Part shown: positions 28,789 through 37,533 of the stretch, piece by piece
Position numbering within the stretch: the first letter of the stretch is position 1
How the letters are laid out: every line of letters starts with the position of its first letter
DNA from: Vibrio taketomensis
GTDB taxonomy: Bacteria > Pseudomonadota > Gammaproteobacteria > Enterobacterales > Vibrionaceae
Length of the DNA: 64,000 bases
Assembly (NCBI RefSeq): GCF_009938165.1
Contig: NZ_AP019649.1
Location: 806,001-870,000 of the forward strand
Direction of reading: 5' to 3'
The notes under the pieces: generated by a model
The model's database searches: none
The model's input: only the letters and a program-made list of their open reading frames with translations
What the model was told of the DNA's origin: nothing
Program-made: the position numbers and the translations under genes

Positions 28789-29918
28789 GCGAGTACGTTC
28801 TCCAAAATGTTTTGATACATATCGGTGAGTTTTTCTAAATCAGCGACACTGACACACTCATTCACTTTATGAATGGTCGCGTTGACTGGGCCAAGTTCAA
28901 CCACTTGTGCGCCCATTTGTGCGATGAAGCGACCGTCAGAAGTTCCACCTGTAGTTAGGAGTTCTGGCGCTTTATGATTAACAGCAGATACACCTTTAAC
29001 CACCGCATCTAATAGTGCACCAGTATCGGTTAAGAACGGTTGACCGCTTAGGGTCCATTTTAGGTCGTACTCTAAACCGTGTGCATCTAAGGTTGAATGA
29101 ACACGACGTTTGATTTCTTGGTCTGTTAGTTCAGTACTAAAACGGAAGTTAAACTGCACATCAAACTCACCAGGAATCACGTTTGAAGCACCGGTGCCAG
29201 CGGCCAAATTTGGGATTTGGAAGCTAGTTGGTGGAAAAAAGTCGTTACCGTTATCCCATTTGGTGGCCGCTAATTCTGCGAGTGCGGGCAGTGCTTGGTG
29301 GACTGGGTTGTTTGCTAAGTGAGGGTAGGCCACGTGGCCCTGAATACCTTTCACTCGCAAATCGCCAGTAATCGAACCTCTGCGACCATTTTTGACAACA
29401 TCACCAACGGATAACGTGCTTGATGGCTCACCAACGATACACATATCGATGTTTTCGTTACGTGCCATTAGAGTATCAACAACACGTGTGGTGCCATTAA
29501 TAAACGGGCCTTCCTCATCAGAGGTGATAAGAAACGCGAGCGAGCCTTGATGATTTGGGTGATCAGCGATAAAGCGCTCAACGGCAACGATCATACACGC
29601 TAATGAGCCTTTCATGTCGGCCGCACCACGACCATGTAAATAGCCGTCAATAATCGTTGGTTCAAATGGTGGTGTATGCCATTGCTCGAGTGAACCCGCG
29701 GGCACCACATCGGTGTGACCGGCGAACGCAAATAACGGAGCTTGATTGCCGCGTCGCGCCCAGAAGTTGGTGGTATCTTCAAACACCATCACTTCAATTT
29801 CAAATCCCAGCGCTTGTAAGCGCTCGATCATAACTTGTTGGCAACCCGCATCTTCAGGTGTCACTGATTGACGACTGATAAGATCTTTTGCCAACGCCAA
29901 TACAGGGCTATCGCTCAT
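28785..29918 (-). CDS. dapE: Succinyl-diaminopimelate desuccinylase
   Basis: Dinuclear-zinc M20 enzyme that releases L,L-diaminopimelate in lysine and cell-wall synthesis. The ATG at 29918 gives [20 protein letters not shown], the family start, and 377 residues; the longer open frame would overlap the ArsC-like gene. The metal motifs are [11 protein letters not shown] near residue 66, [12 protein letters not shown] near 94 and [12 protein letters not shown] near 131. The upstream ArsC-like gene ends 16 bases before it, an arrangement seen in E. coli (yffB-dapE). Confidence 0.96.
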   Translation of the reverse strand: MSDSPVLALAKDLISRQSVTPEDAGCQQVMIERLQALGFEIEVMVFEDTTNFWARRGNQAPLFAFAGHTDVVPAGSLEQWHTPPFEPTIIDGYLHGRGAADMKGSLACMIVAVERFIADHPNHQGSLAFLITSDEEGPFINGTTRVVDTLMARNENIDMCIVGEPSSTLSVGDVVKNGRRGSITGDLRVKGIQGHVAYPHLANNPVHQALPALAELAATKWDNGNDFFPPTSFQIPNLAAGTGASNVIPGEFDVQFNFRFSTELTDQEIKRRVHSTLDAHGLEYDLKWTLSGQPFLTDTGALLDAVVKGVSAVNHKAPELLTTGGTSDGRFIAQMGAQVVELGPVNATIHKVNECVSVADLEKLTDMYQNILENVLA

Positions 29919-29934
29919 CCTTGAAATCCTTTTC

Positions 29935-30279
29935 TTATGCAAATATTGCAGCGTATTGATCCGCTTTAAATCCGATATGGTAACTGTCATTGACCAACAA
30001 AATCGGGCGCTTAATCATCGCTGGTTGTTCAACCATTAATGCCACTGCATTGTCTTGGTTTAGGTTATCTTTTTGTTCTTGGTTCAATTGACGAAAAGTG
30101 GTGCCACGTTTGTTAAGAACATTTTCCCAACCAAGAGCGTTGCAAAAAGTTGTAACCATTTGTAAATCAACGCCTTGTTTGCGGTAGTCATGAAATTCAT
30201 AAGCAAGGTTTTCTGCATCTAGCCATTTTTGGCTTTTTATCGTGTCGCAGTTAGGAATACCGTACATCGTGATTGTCAT
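29935..30279 (-). CDS. ArsC/Spx-family reductase (YffB-like)
   Basis: A 114-residue thioredoxin-fold protein of the ArsC/Spx family. The start [20 protein letters not shown] gives the N-terminal CxxxK-like motif with a single cysteine, typical of the YffB subgroup; this is not the three-cysteine arsenate reductase. The frame is open upstream, but the family start at 30279 is chosen. It precedes dapE in the same transcript, a widely conserved order. A glutathione-dependent thiol role is suggested for the family; arsenate reduction is unlikely to be its main task. Confidence 0.9.
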   Translation of the reverse strand: MTITMYGIPNCDTIKSQKWLDAENLAYEFHDYRKQGVDLQMVTTFCNALGWENVLNKRGTTFRQLNQEQKDNLNQDNAVALMVEQPAMIKRPILLVNDSYHIGFKADQYAAIFA

Positions 30280-30478
30280 GTTGAACCTTTTGAAGTGACT
30301 TTTTTTATATTTTTTAATCGTATCAGGAACTTTGAGCGGAAACAAAAATGTGACGCATATATTTTGATGAGTAAAAAATACTCGATGCAATCACAAATGA
30401 GAGCAAATTCTTGATCAAACGCAAAATGTTGTTTGCACAAACAGAAATAATACCCAAGAAGTTTACTAGGAGGTATCA

Positions 30479-30766
30479 ATGGAACTGAGTCCTGTGTTTG
30501 CAAGGCGTTTGTATTTGGCTCTTCTCGTTGAAAGTTTAGAGCGCCCTAATGTGCCAAAATTGATTGAGCAGACAGGTTGGCCACGCCGTACTATCCAAGA
30601 TGTGATTAAAGCACTTCCTGGAATCGGCATCGAGCTTGCTTTCGTGCAAGATGGTAGACGCCATAATGATGGATATTACCAACTGTCAGATTGGGGGCCG
30701 TTTGATAGCCAGTGGGTTACTGAACGCGAATCAGATATTGCAGCCAGCTTGGGTTTTAAGGCATAG
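30479..30766 (+). CDS. Small winged helix-turn-helix protein
   Basis: A 95-residue protein. Residues 20-50 (RPNVPKLIEQTGWPRRTIQD and the following VIKAL) form a helix-turn-helix, followed by a wing-like beta region with RRHNDGYYQLSDWG. It has a near-perfect ribosome site (TAGGAGG) before the ATG and is divergent from the ArsC-like gene. With no effector domain it may be a small DNA-binding regulator. Targets are unknown; the family is recognised by shape only. Confidence 0.75.
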   Translation: MELSPVFARRLYLALLVESLERPNVPKLIEQTGWPRRTIQDVIKALPGIGIELAFVQDGRRHNDGYYQLSDWGPFDSQWVTERESDIAASLGFKA

Positions 30767-30880
30767 CATTTCGCACCAGTCTTGAAGTTTAAGCACAATC
30801 GCTATGTATTGACCCACATTTTTTGCATTCATTGTCACCCGTTTTCAAGTGGCATTATTGTGGTTTTCTCAGAACAATGT

Positions 30881-30912
30881 AAACGCGCCGATAGATTCGG
30901 CGCGTTTATTTT
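30881..30912. terminator. Bidirectional terminator
   Basis: An 11-bp perfect stem (AAACGCGCCGA with TCGGCGCGTTT) lies between the convergent winged-helix gene and the DUF2956 gene, with TTTATTTT on the plus side. Confidence 0.82.
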
Positions 30913-30929
30913 CAACCTATCTGCGGGCT

Positions 30930-31277
30930 TTACGCGAATTGGAATAGGTAAATAGCAAACCCAATCCAGCTGATAGCCAACAGCGTCCACGGCAATGCCG
31001 AGTTTGAACGCGGCTTACTCACGTCTTGAGCTAAATCTTCGATTTCCATGTCTTGTTCACGTAATTCAGCTTGCTTGTTTTTCTGCACTTTTTTACGGGC
31101 TTTATCGGCTTGACGGGCTTTCTCTTTCTGCTGTTTTTTATACAGTGCGATGCCTTTTTCAATCCCTTGAGCAATCAATTTAGTCTGCTCTTTAGTTTGA
31201 CCAGGTTTTTGCGTCGCTTTAGCGATTTTCATCGCATCATCTTGAGTTTGCGGCGAAGGAACGACTTTGTTTTTCAT
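30930..31277 (-). CDS. DUF2956 family protein
   Basis: A 115-residue protein with a Lys-rich N-terminal region (SPQTQDDAMKIAKATQKPGQ, then TKEQTKLIAQGIEKGI) typical of DUF2956, a long charged helix, and a C-terminal membrane anchor (LPWTLLAISWIGFAIYLFQF). The start is placed at the ATG 31277 (MKNKVVPSPQTQ); the open frame upstream has no family support. A tail-anchored topology with a basic cytoplasmic helix is likely. Function unknown. Confidence 0.85.
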   Translation of the reverse strand: MKNKVVPSPQTQDDAMKIAKATQKPGQTKEQTKLIAQGIEKGIALYKKQQKEKARQADKARKKVQKNKQAELREQDMEIEDLAQDVSKPRSNSALPWTLLAISWIGFAIYLFQFA

Positions 31278-31449
31278 TGATAACTCTATGATGGTAACAC
31301 TTATCGCTATGCTAACACGCGATTGCACGTTATTGAGCAACCGTCGCTGAGATTTTTGTTGAACAGTGAGATCAACGAATTTTTTATAGCATGTTGAGTG
31401 AATTGGAGTAGAGTGTGGGGCAAAGCAGTTTTGATTAATTTAGTTTGTT

Positions 31450-31911
31450 ATGCGTTACGCAATTGAAGCTTACGATAAGCATGGTTTTTTGCATGCACCG
31501 AAATGGTTATGGCTTGGGTGGTTATTGCTGGCGAAAGCTTGGGTAGTTTTTGTCGTCGCGGGTGTTAGCCGCGATAGTGGTAGTACCATTTTGGCCTACG
31601 TTTATCCCGATCACGATATGTTATATCTTGGGCTCGCAATGGGCCTGCCAAGTATTGCGCTGATGTGGTTGATCAGCTTACGAACCCCAGAGCGGCATTG
31701 GGTTAATCGCATTGTCTCATGGGGCAAGCCGATAACTTTGGTCATGGCCGTCAGTCAGTTACTACAAAGTATCTATCATGTGTATTTGCAAGCAGGGTTA
31801 TTTAGTTGGACCAATGGAGTGATTATGGTCGCTCTATTGTGGTTTTCTATTTATGTCTATCAAAGCAAAACAGTGAAGGATTGTTTGAGATCGGATGCGG
31901 TTGGTAGCTGA
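31450..31911 (+). CDS. DUF2919 family inner-membrane protein (YfeZ-like)
   Basis: A 153-residue protein with four predicted membrane spans, including WLGWLLLAKAWVVFVVAGVS and GVIMVALLWFSIYVY. The block YDKHGFLHAPKWLW near the N-terminus is the DUF2919 signature. It precedes the Dyp-type peroxidase gene, as yfeZ lies next to yfeX in E. coli, but a 137-base gap separates them. Confidence 0.85.
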   Translation: MRYAIEAYDKHGFLHAPKWLWLGWLLLAKAWVVFVVAGVSRDSGSTILAYVYPDHDMLYLGLAMGLPSIALMWLISLRTPERHWVNRIVSWGKPITLVMAVSQLLQSIYHVYLQAGLFSWTNGVIMVALLWFSIYVYQSKTVKDCLRSDAVGS

Positions 31912-32048
31912 TCAGAATCAAGACTCTTTTTAAAATTAAGATTACACTGGGCAGATAAATACGTATCTGAGAGAATTTTTGCCTGATTTTCATCGATAAT
32001 GTTGAAAATTACGTATGAAATTCGCTTGGTTATAAAAGGAGTAAAGAA

Positions 32049-32951
32049 ATGTCACAACCTCAAACGGCGATTCTTCCAGAAGCAGAACCGTTCGCTCATT
32101 ACACGCTACTAAAAATTCGTCAAAATCCGAAGCATGTATTGAGTCAACTTCAATCATTACCTGCGCTAGTTGAAGAGTTGAACCAACAACAGCCTCAAGC
32201 CAAACTCACTTTGTCGTTGTCATTTACGCATGGTTTTTGGGCGCAATTAAACCAAGCAATGCCAGCTGAGCTAATTGAATTTCCTGTGCTTGGTGAAGGT
32301 GAGATTGTTGCGCCAAGCAGTGATGTTGATGTGTTAGTTCACTTACATTCAGCGCGCCCAGATCTGCATTTTTATGTGATGCGTAAATTGATGGCAGAAG
32401 TGGCTGATGACGTGACTGTGGTCGATGAGACAGCCGGTTTCCGTTACCTCGATGCTCGCGATATGACGATGTTTGTCGACGGTACTGAAAACCCGAAAGA
32501 AGGTGCACGCCAAGAAGTCGCGATTATTCCTGAGGGTGAATTTGTTGGCGGTAGCTACGTAATGCTACAACGCTTTATTCATAACCTTCCTGCATGGAAT
32601 CGTTTAAATGTAGCCGCGCAAGAGAAGGTGATTGGCCGTACTAAGCCTGATTCAATTGAATTGGATGATGTGCCGGCCGCGTCTCACGTTGGTCGCGTGG
32701 ATATTAAAGAAGAAGGAAAAGGTCTTAAAATTGTACGCCACAGCTTGCCTTATGGCACAGTGAGTGGTGATCATGGCCTACTCTTTATCGCTTACTGCCA
32801 TACACTACATAACTTTAAAGTGATGCTTGAAAGCATGTATGGTGTAACGGATGGTAAAACGGATCAATTATTGCGTTTTACCCACGCAGTGACAGGCGCA
32901 TATTTCTTTGCCCCTAGCACTGAGATGCTGCAAAATTTAGCTGTGAAGTAA
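32049..32951 (+). CDS. Dyp-type peroxidase (YfeX-like)
   Basis: Heme peroxidase of 300 residues. The distal heme GxxDG-type motif is FVDGTENPKEGARQ near residues 141-154 (catalytic Asp). The proximal region has SHVGRVDIKEE and KIVRHSLPYGTVSGDHGLLF near 217-253, supplying the heme ligand area and the conserved Arg. No signal peptide, so it is cytoplasmic. A good ribosome site (AAAGGAG) precedes the ATG. The downstream hairpin at 32965 ends the transcript. Oxidation of porphyrinogens or dye-like substrates is known in the family; the natural substrate here is unknown. Confidence 0.93.
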   Translation: MSQPQTAILPEAEPFAHYTLLKIRQNPKHVLSQLQSLPALVEELNQQQPQAKLTLSLSFTHGFWAQLNQAMPAELIEFPVLGEGEIVAPSSDVDVLVHLHSARPDLHFYVMRKLMAEVADDVTVVDETAGFRYLDARDMTMFVDGTENPKEGARQEVAIIPEGEFVGGSYVMLQRFIHNLPAWNRLNVAAQEKVIGRTKPDSIELDDVPAASHVGRVDIKEEGKGLKIVRHSLPYGTVSGDHGLLFIAYCHTLHNFKVMLESMYGVTDGKTDQLLRFTHAVTGAYFFAPSTEMLQNLAVK

Positions 32952-32964
32952 TCACTCACTTTCT

Positions 32965-32995
32965 AAAAGACCGAGCCTGAGCGCTCGGTCTTTTT
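32965..32995 (+). terminator. Intrinsic terminator of the Dyp peroxidase gene
   Basis: AAAGACCGAGC pairs with GCTCGGTCTTT and is followed by a T run, 14 bases after the stop codon. Confidence 0.9.
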
Positions 32996-33061
32996 CGTTT
33001 TGGCCGCTGCATAAATGGCAGGAGAGCGTATCTCGGCGGGAATTTTTTCACTCAATACCGT

Positions 33062-33087
33062 TAAAGTTTTATTTCCTGGGCCGATAA
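33062..33087 (+). promoter_or_regulatory. Sigma-28 promoter of flagellin gene 1
   Basis: TAAAGTTT (33062-33069) and GCCGATAA (33080-33087) are both exact matches to the consensus, with a 10-base spacer. The element lies 30 bases before the ATG. Confidence 0.88.
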
Positions 33088-33116
33088 AGGGCTATCAGTG
33101 ACCATCAAATCGATTT

Positions 33117-34250
33117 ATGAGCCTAACTGTTAATACCAATGTTGCCGCAATGACCGCGCAGCGCCATTTGGCGAATGCCACGCATATGCTCAATCAATCT
33201 TTGGAGAGACTCTCTTCAGGGAGTCGTATTAATAGTGCGAAAGATGACGCCGCAGGTTTACAGATTTCCAATCGCTTAGAGACTCAGATGAGTGGTCTTG
33301 ACGTCGCGATGCGCAATGCTAATGACGGTATTTCAATCATGCAAACAGCAGAAGGGGCGATGAGTGAGTCGACCACTATTTTGCAACGGATGCGTGACCT
33401 ATCTTTGCAATCGGCCAATGGCGCTAACAGTCACTCTGAGCGCGTTGCACTTCAAGAAGAAATGACCGCATTAAACGATGAATTAAATCGTATCGCGGAA
33501 ACGACCTCTTTCGGTGGACGAAAACTGCTTAATGGCGGTTTTCAAAGTGCGGCTTTTCAAATTGGTGCAGGGTCGGGCGAAGCGGTGCAAGTTAGCCTAA
33601 AGAATATGCGTACTGACACGATCGATATGGGTGGTTTTAGTTATCTTGCAGCGGCGAAAGCGCAACCTGATTGGCAAGTGGTGAGCGGTCAACAGCAGAT
33701 CAATATGCAGTACACCAATGCACGTGGTGAACAAGAGAATATCAAGATTACGGCTAAGGTTGGCGATGATATTGAGCAGTTAGCCACGTATATCAATGGT
33801 CAAACCGATAAAGTGTCGGCTTCTGTCAACGACCAGGGGCAACTACAAATTTATATGGCCGGCAAAGAAACGGCAGGAACGATCAGTTTTTCAGGCAGTC
33901 TAGCCAATCAGCTCAATATGGGCATGAAAGGGTATGAAGCAGTCGATGATATCGATATTACCGATGTCGGTGGTGCGCAGCGCGCTGTGTCGGTACTCGA
34001 TACCGCACTGCAATATGTCGATAGTCACCGCGCAGAGCTCGGTGCTATGCAAAATCGCTTTGGTCATGCAATCAACAATCTCGGCAATATCAATGAGAAC
34101 TTAGCTGCATCGAATAGTCGGATTAAAGATACTGACTACGCAAAAGAAACCACGCAAATGTTGAAGCAGCAAATTTTGCAGCAAGTGAGTACTTCAGTTT
34201 TAGCTCAGGCGAAACAGCAGCCCAATATCGTGTTGGCTTTGCTGGGATAA
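33117..34250 (+). CDS. Flagellin 1
   Basis: Filament protein of 377 residues. The N-terminal D0/D1 part ([18 protein letters not shown], then the [21 protein letters not shown] block) and C-terminal D1/D0 part ([23 protein letters not shown], here [16 protein letters not shown]) are conserved; the middle is variable. The C-terminus is [11 protein letters not shown], where the two sister genes have Ala-Leu-Ser-Leu-Leu-Gly, so it is the most divergent of the three. It is the first of three tandem paralogs, has its own sigma-28 promoter, and its ribosome site is weak, suggesting a minor filament subunit. The letter name (flaA-flaF) differs between species, so none is given. Confidence 0.95.
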   Translation: MSLTVNTNVAAMTAQRHLANATHMLNQSLERLSSGSRINSAKDDAAGLQISNRLETQMSGLDVAMRNANDGISIMQTAEGAMSESTTILQRMRDLSLQSANGANSHSERVALQEEMTALNDELNRIAETTSFGGRKLLNGGFQSAAFQIGAGSGEAVQVSLKNMRTDTIDMGGFSYLAAAKAQPDWQVVSGQQQINMQYTNARGEQENIKITAKVGDDIEQLATYINGQTDKVSASVNDQGQLQIYMAGKETAGTISFSGSLANQLNMGMKGYEAVDDIDITDVGGAQRAVSVLDTALQYVDSHRAELGAMQNRFGHAINNLGNINENLAASNSRIKDTDYAKETTQMLKQQILQQVSTSVLAQAKQQPNIVLALLG

Positions 34251-34376
34251 AATAAAAGCAGAGCTTATCGGCGGTAACCATTCGAACTTTAGTTCTTTTT
34301 GAGAATTTTTGATTTTTATCCATTCGCTCACACAAATCGTCCCAATTCACAAGAATTGCTAAAAGTTCATTTTTTC

Positions 34377-34403
34377 TAAAGATTTTATCAATCGCGTCGT
34401 TAA
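34377..34403 (+). promoter_or_regulatory. Sigma-28-type promoter of flagellin gene 2
   Basis: TAAAGATT (34377-34384) and GTCGTTAA (34396-34403) are separated by 11 bases. It is followed by a leader of about 75 bases. No GG-N10-GC sigma-54 element is seen here. Confidence 0.7.
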
Positions 34404-34428
34404 TAAAGTAACTTTGAGAGAACTACTT

Positions 34429-34476
34429 GGTTTTCCGAGACGTCGGAAACCGGAAATATCGGAAAATCAATTGGAG
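34429..34476 (+). promoter_or_regulatory. Structured GGA-rich leader of flagellin gene 2
   Basis: A hairpin can form between GGTTTTCCGA (34429-34438) and TCGGAAACC (34443-34451), with one bulged T. CGGAAA occurs three times (34444, 34451, 34460) and the ribosome site GGAG follows at 34473. Several GGA motifs, one in a hairpin and one in the ribosome site, is the pattern bound by CsrA/RsmA; binding is inferred. Confidence 0.5.
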
Positions 34477-34484
34477 AAATTACC

Positions 34485-35639
34485 ATGGCAGTGAATGTAA
34501 ATACTAACGTTTCAGCAATGACAGCTCAGCGTTACCTTAACCAAGCAACTAGCGCACAACAAAACTCGATGGAGCGTCTATCTTCTGGTTACAAAATTAA
34601 CAGTGCAAAAGATGACGCAGCAGGTCTGCAAATTTCTAACCGCTTGAATGTACAAAGCCGTGGTCTAGATGTTGCAGTACGCAACGCGAACGATGGTATC
34701 TCTATCGCTCAAACTGCTGAAGGCGCGATGAACGAAACTACCAACATTCTTCAACGTATGCGTGACCTATCGCTACAATCAGCGAACGGTTCAAACTCAA
34801 AATCTGAGCGCGTAGCGATTCAAGAAGAAATTGGTGCACTAAACGACGAATTAAACCGTATTGCAGAAACCACATCTTTTGGTGGTAACAAACTACTTAA
34901 CGGTACGTTCACGACCAAATCAATGCAGATCGGTGCGGACAACGGTGAAGCAGTAATGCTAACGCTAAACACAATGCGCAGCGATAACGCAGGCATGGGT
35001 GGTATTGGTTACAAAGCGGCAGCTGCGGAAGAAGGTAAATCTTGGAAAGATTTCTCAGTTGCAGCTGATGCGAACGATTTGACGCTTTCTTTTAAAGAGA
35101 AAGGCGCTACTGAAGCAACTGAAATTACAATCAATGCGAAAGCTGGTGATGACATCGAAGAGCTTGCAACTTACATCAATGGTCAAACTGATAAAGTAAA
35201 AGCGTCTGTTGATGAAGATGGTCGTCTACAAATCTTCTCTGGTAATAACAAAATTGATGGTGCAGTTACATTTGGTGGCGGTCTAGGTAGCGCGCTAGAC
35301 ATGTCTACAACTGACGCAGGTGCGGTAACTGTTGACAGTATCGATGTAACAACAGTGGGCGGTGCTCAACAATCGGTAGCGGTTATCGATACAGCACTAA
35401 ACTATGTTGACAGCCACCGTGCAGAACTTGGTGCATTCCAAAACCGTTTCGACCACGCAATCAGCAACTTAGACAACATTAACGAAAACGTGAACGCGTC
35501 TAAGAGCCGTATCAAAGATACAGATTTTGCGAAAGAAACAACTGCACTAACTAAATCGCAAATTTTGGCTCAAGCTTCAAGCTCAATTCTAGCTCAAGCA
35601 AAACAAGCGCCAAACTCAGCACTAAGCCTACTTGGCTAA
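34485..35639 (+). CDS. Flagellin 2, probable major subunit
   Basis: Filament protein of 384 residues. The conserved N-terminal ([37 protein letters not shown]) and C-terminal ([20 protein letters not shown]) coiled-coil regions are complete. Codon use is strongly biased (mostly CTA/CTT Leu, CGT Arg, AAC, GGT, GCA/GCT), unlike genes 1 and 3, which points to very high expression. It has a GGAG ribosome site, a long structured leader, and its own terminator with a stable UUCG tetraloop. These facts suggest it is the main flagellin; this is an inference. Confidence 0.95.
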
Positions 35640-35653
35640 TCAAATCTAGATAG

Positions 35654-35680
35654 AAAAATCCAGCTTCGGCTGGATTTTTT
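35654..35680 (+). terminator. Intrinsic terminator of flagellin gene 2
   Basis: AAAAATCCAGC pairs with GCTGGATTTTT closed by a C(TTCG)G tetraloop, then TT. The stem is short and very stable. Confidence 0.92.
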
Positions 35681-35773
35681 GCGTAAATCAGTGACTGTGA
35701 ATCAAAGAGTTTAGACTTGCTTCACACTTTGTTTCTGAAGTTTAAGGTTTTGAGGAAAAAGCCAAAATTTCTC

Positions 35774-35800
35774 TAAAGGTTAGATTTTATTAGCCGTTAA
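35774..35800 (+). promoter_or_regulatory. Sigma-28-type promoter of flagellin gene 3
   Basis: TAAAGGTT (35774-35781) and GCCGTTAA (35793-35800) lie 11 bases apart, 79 bases before the ATG. Confidence 0.8.
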
Positions 35801-35879
35801 AGGGCTGAGAGAAATGATATGCATCAAAGTGAGGTGAGAGACACGGAGATGCATAGCCCTATGCCTAAGGAGATCAATT

Positions 35880-37013
35880 ATGGCGATCAACGTAAATTCG
35901 AATGTGCCGGCGATGACGGCTCAACGTTACGTCAACAATGCAACCGACGGGATGCAAAAGTCGATGGAGCGTTTGTCATCTGGTTACAAAATCAATAGTG
36001 CAAAAGATGATGCTGCAGGCCTGCAAATATCGAACCGCTTAACATCTCAAAGCCGCGGTTTAGATATGGCAGTCAAAAATGCTAACGATGGTATTTCCAT
36101 CGCGCAAACTGCAGAAGGTGCGATGAATGAGACCACCAATATTTTGCAACGGATGCGTGATCTTGCATTGCAATCATCAAACGGTTCCAACTCGCGCTCT
36201 GAGCGTGTGGCCATTCAAGAAGAAGTTTCTGCACTTAACGAGGAATTAAATCGTATCGCAGAAACAACCTCTTTTGGTGGTAACAAATTGCTCAATGGCC
36301 AGTTTGGTAACAAGTCTTTCCAAATCGGTTCAGGTTCTGGCGAAGCGGTTCAACTTACCATGACTAACATGCGTTCAGATACGGATGAGATGGGTGGCCA
36401 AGTTTATGCTGTTGAAACAGGCAAAGCTCCGGATTGGAAAGTCAGTGCAGATGCTGCCGATATTACCTTTGAGTACACCGATACTAACGGTCAAGATAAA
36501 TCGCTAACAATCACTGCGAAAGCTGGTGATAATGTTGAACAATTAGCCACTTACATCAATGGTCAAAGTGAAGACATCAAGGCTTCCGTTGGTGAAGAAG
36601 GTAAAATGCAACTGTTCGCTGCGAACAACCAAGTTGATGGCGAGATTACGATCTCTGGCGACTTAGGAACAGAACTTGGCTTTGGTGAAGCGCAAAAAGT
36701 GGCGGTAGCGGATGTGGATGTGACCACAGTTGCCGGTTCACAGGTTGCGGTGTCTGTTATTGATGGTGCATTGAAATCTGTTGATAGCCAACGAGCCTCT
36801 TTGGGGGCATTCCAAAATCGCTTTGATCATGCGATTGCGAACTTAGACAATATCAATGAAAACGTTAACGCCTCGCGCGGTCGTATTCGTGATACTGACT
36901 ATGCAAAAGAAACGACCCAAATGACAAAATCACAGATCCTGCAACAAGCGAGTACTTCGGTACTGGCGCAGGCTAAGCAGTCTCCGACGGCTGCATTGAG
37001 TCTTTTGGGTTAG
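35880..37013 (+). CDS. Flagellin 3
   Basis: Filament protein of 377 residues. The ends match gene 2 closely ([40 protein letters not shown]), while the centre is its own. It has a strong ribosome site (AAGGAG) and a sigma-28-type promoter. No terminator follows; flaG begins 70 bases later, so read-through into flaG-fliD-flaI-fliS is possible. In several Vibrio the flagellin next to flaG is part of a multi-flagellin set; which letter it carries here cannot be told. Confidence 0.95.
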   Translation: MAINVNSNVPAMTAQRYVNNATDGMQKSMERLSSGYKINSAKDDAAGLQISNRLTSQSRGLDMAVKNANDGISIAQTAEGAMNETTNILQRMRDLALQSSNGSNSRSERVAIQEEVSALNEELNRIAETTSFGGNKLLNGQFGNKSFQIGSGSGEAVQLTMTNMRSDTDEMGGQVYAVETGKAPDWKVSADAADITFEYTDTNGQDKSLTITAKAGDNVEQLATYINGQSEDIKASVGEEGKMQLFAANNQVDGEITISGDLGTELGFGEAQKVAVADVDVTTVAGSQVAVSVIDGALKSVDSQRASLGAFQNRFDHAIANLDNINENVNASRGRIRDTDYAKETTQMTKSQILQQASTSVLAQAKQSPTAALSLLG

Positions 37014-37083
37014 GGCAATAATGCCGAGCCGATTAGTGAAGTTAACGGCGTTGGTTTCACTATGAGGTGGAAGGGAGATTGTT

Positions 37084-37512
37084 ATGGAGATTCCATCCTA
37101 CACTTCGAACATCCAGTCTTATGGCTCAAAAAGTGGCACTAAAATTGCTTCAGGGTATGATAACCCGCAAGGTGTTTCCTCACCTGATAAAAGGGTAGTA
37201 GCGTCAGAACTGGACCAGTTGACCTCGCGAGGGGTTGAACAAGCGATGGAAGTTCTCCAAGAGAGGAAAAAGCTTTCAGAGCAAGAAAGGGAAAAAGTTG
37301 TCGAGCAGATGAATGAATTTATCTCATCGATGAATACTGGTCTTTCGTTTCGGGTTGATGAACAAACCGGACGCGATGTCGTTACTATATATGAGGAAAG
37401 TACTGGTGATATTATTCGTCAGATTCCTGATGAGGAAATACTAGAGGTCTTGCGACGTCTTAGAGAGCAAACCGCCCGTTATTCATCTGGGCTTTTGATC
37501 GATAAGGTGTAA
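37084..37512 (+). CDS. flaG: Flagellar protein FlaG
   Basis: A 142-residue protein of the FlaG family, which influences filament length in other bacteria. The C-terminal domain carries the FlaG core: FISSMNTGLSFRVDEQTGRD followed by IIRQIPDEEILEVLRRLRE. The N-terminal 50 residues are low in structure. It opens the flaG-fliD-flaI-fliS cluster. The start is preceded by AAGGGAGATTGTT, an adequate ribosome site. Confidence 0.93.
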   Translation: MEIPSYTSNIQSYGSKSGTKIASGYDNPQGVSSPDKRVVASELDQLTSRGVEQAMEVLQERKKLSEQEREKVVEQMNEFISSMNTGLSFRVDEQTGRDVVTIYEESTGDIIRQIPDEEILEVLRRLREQTARYSSGLLIDKV

Positions 37513-37533
37513 TCGTATTTTTGAGGTGATTGA

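Noticed and set aside
29919..29990. Longer N-terminus for dapE
   Set aside because: The 24 extra residues would overlap the ArsC-like gene and are absent from the family.
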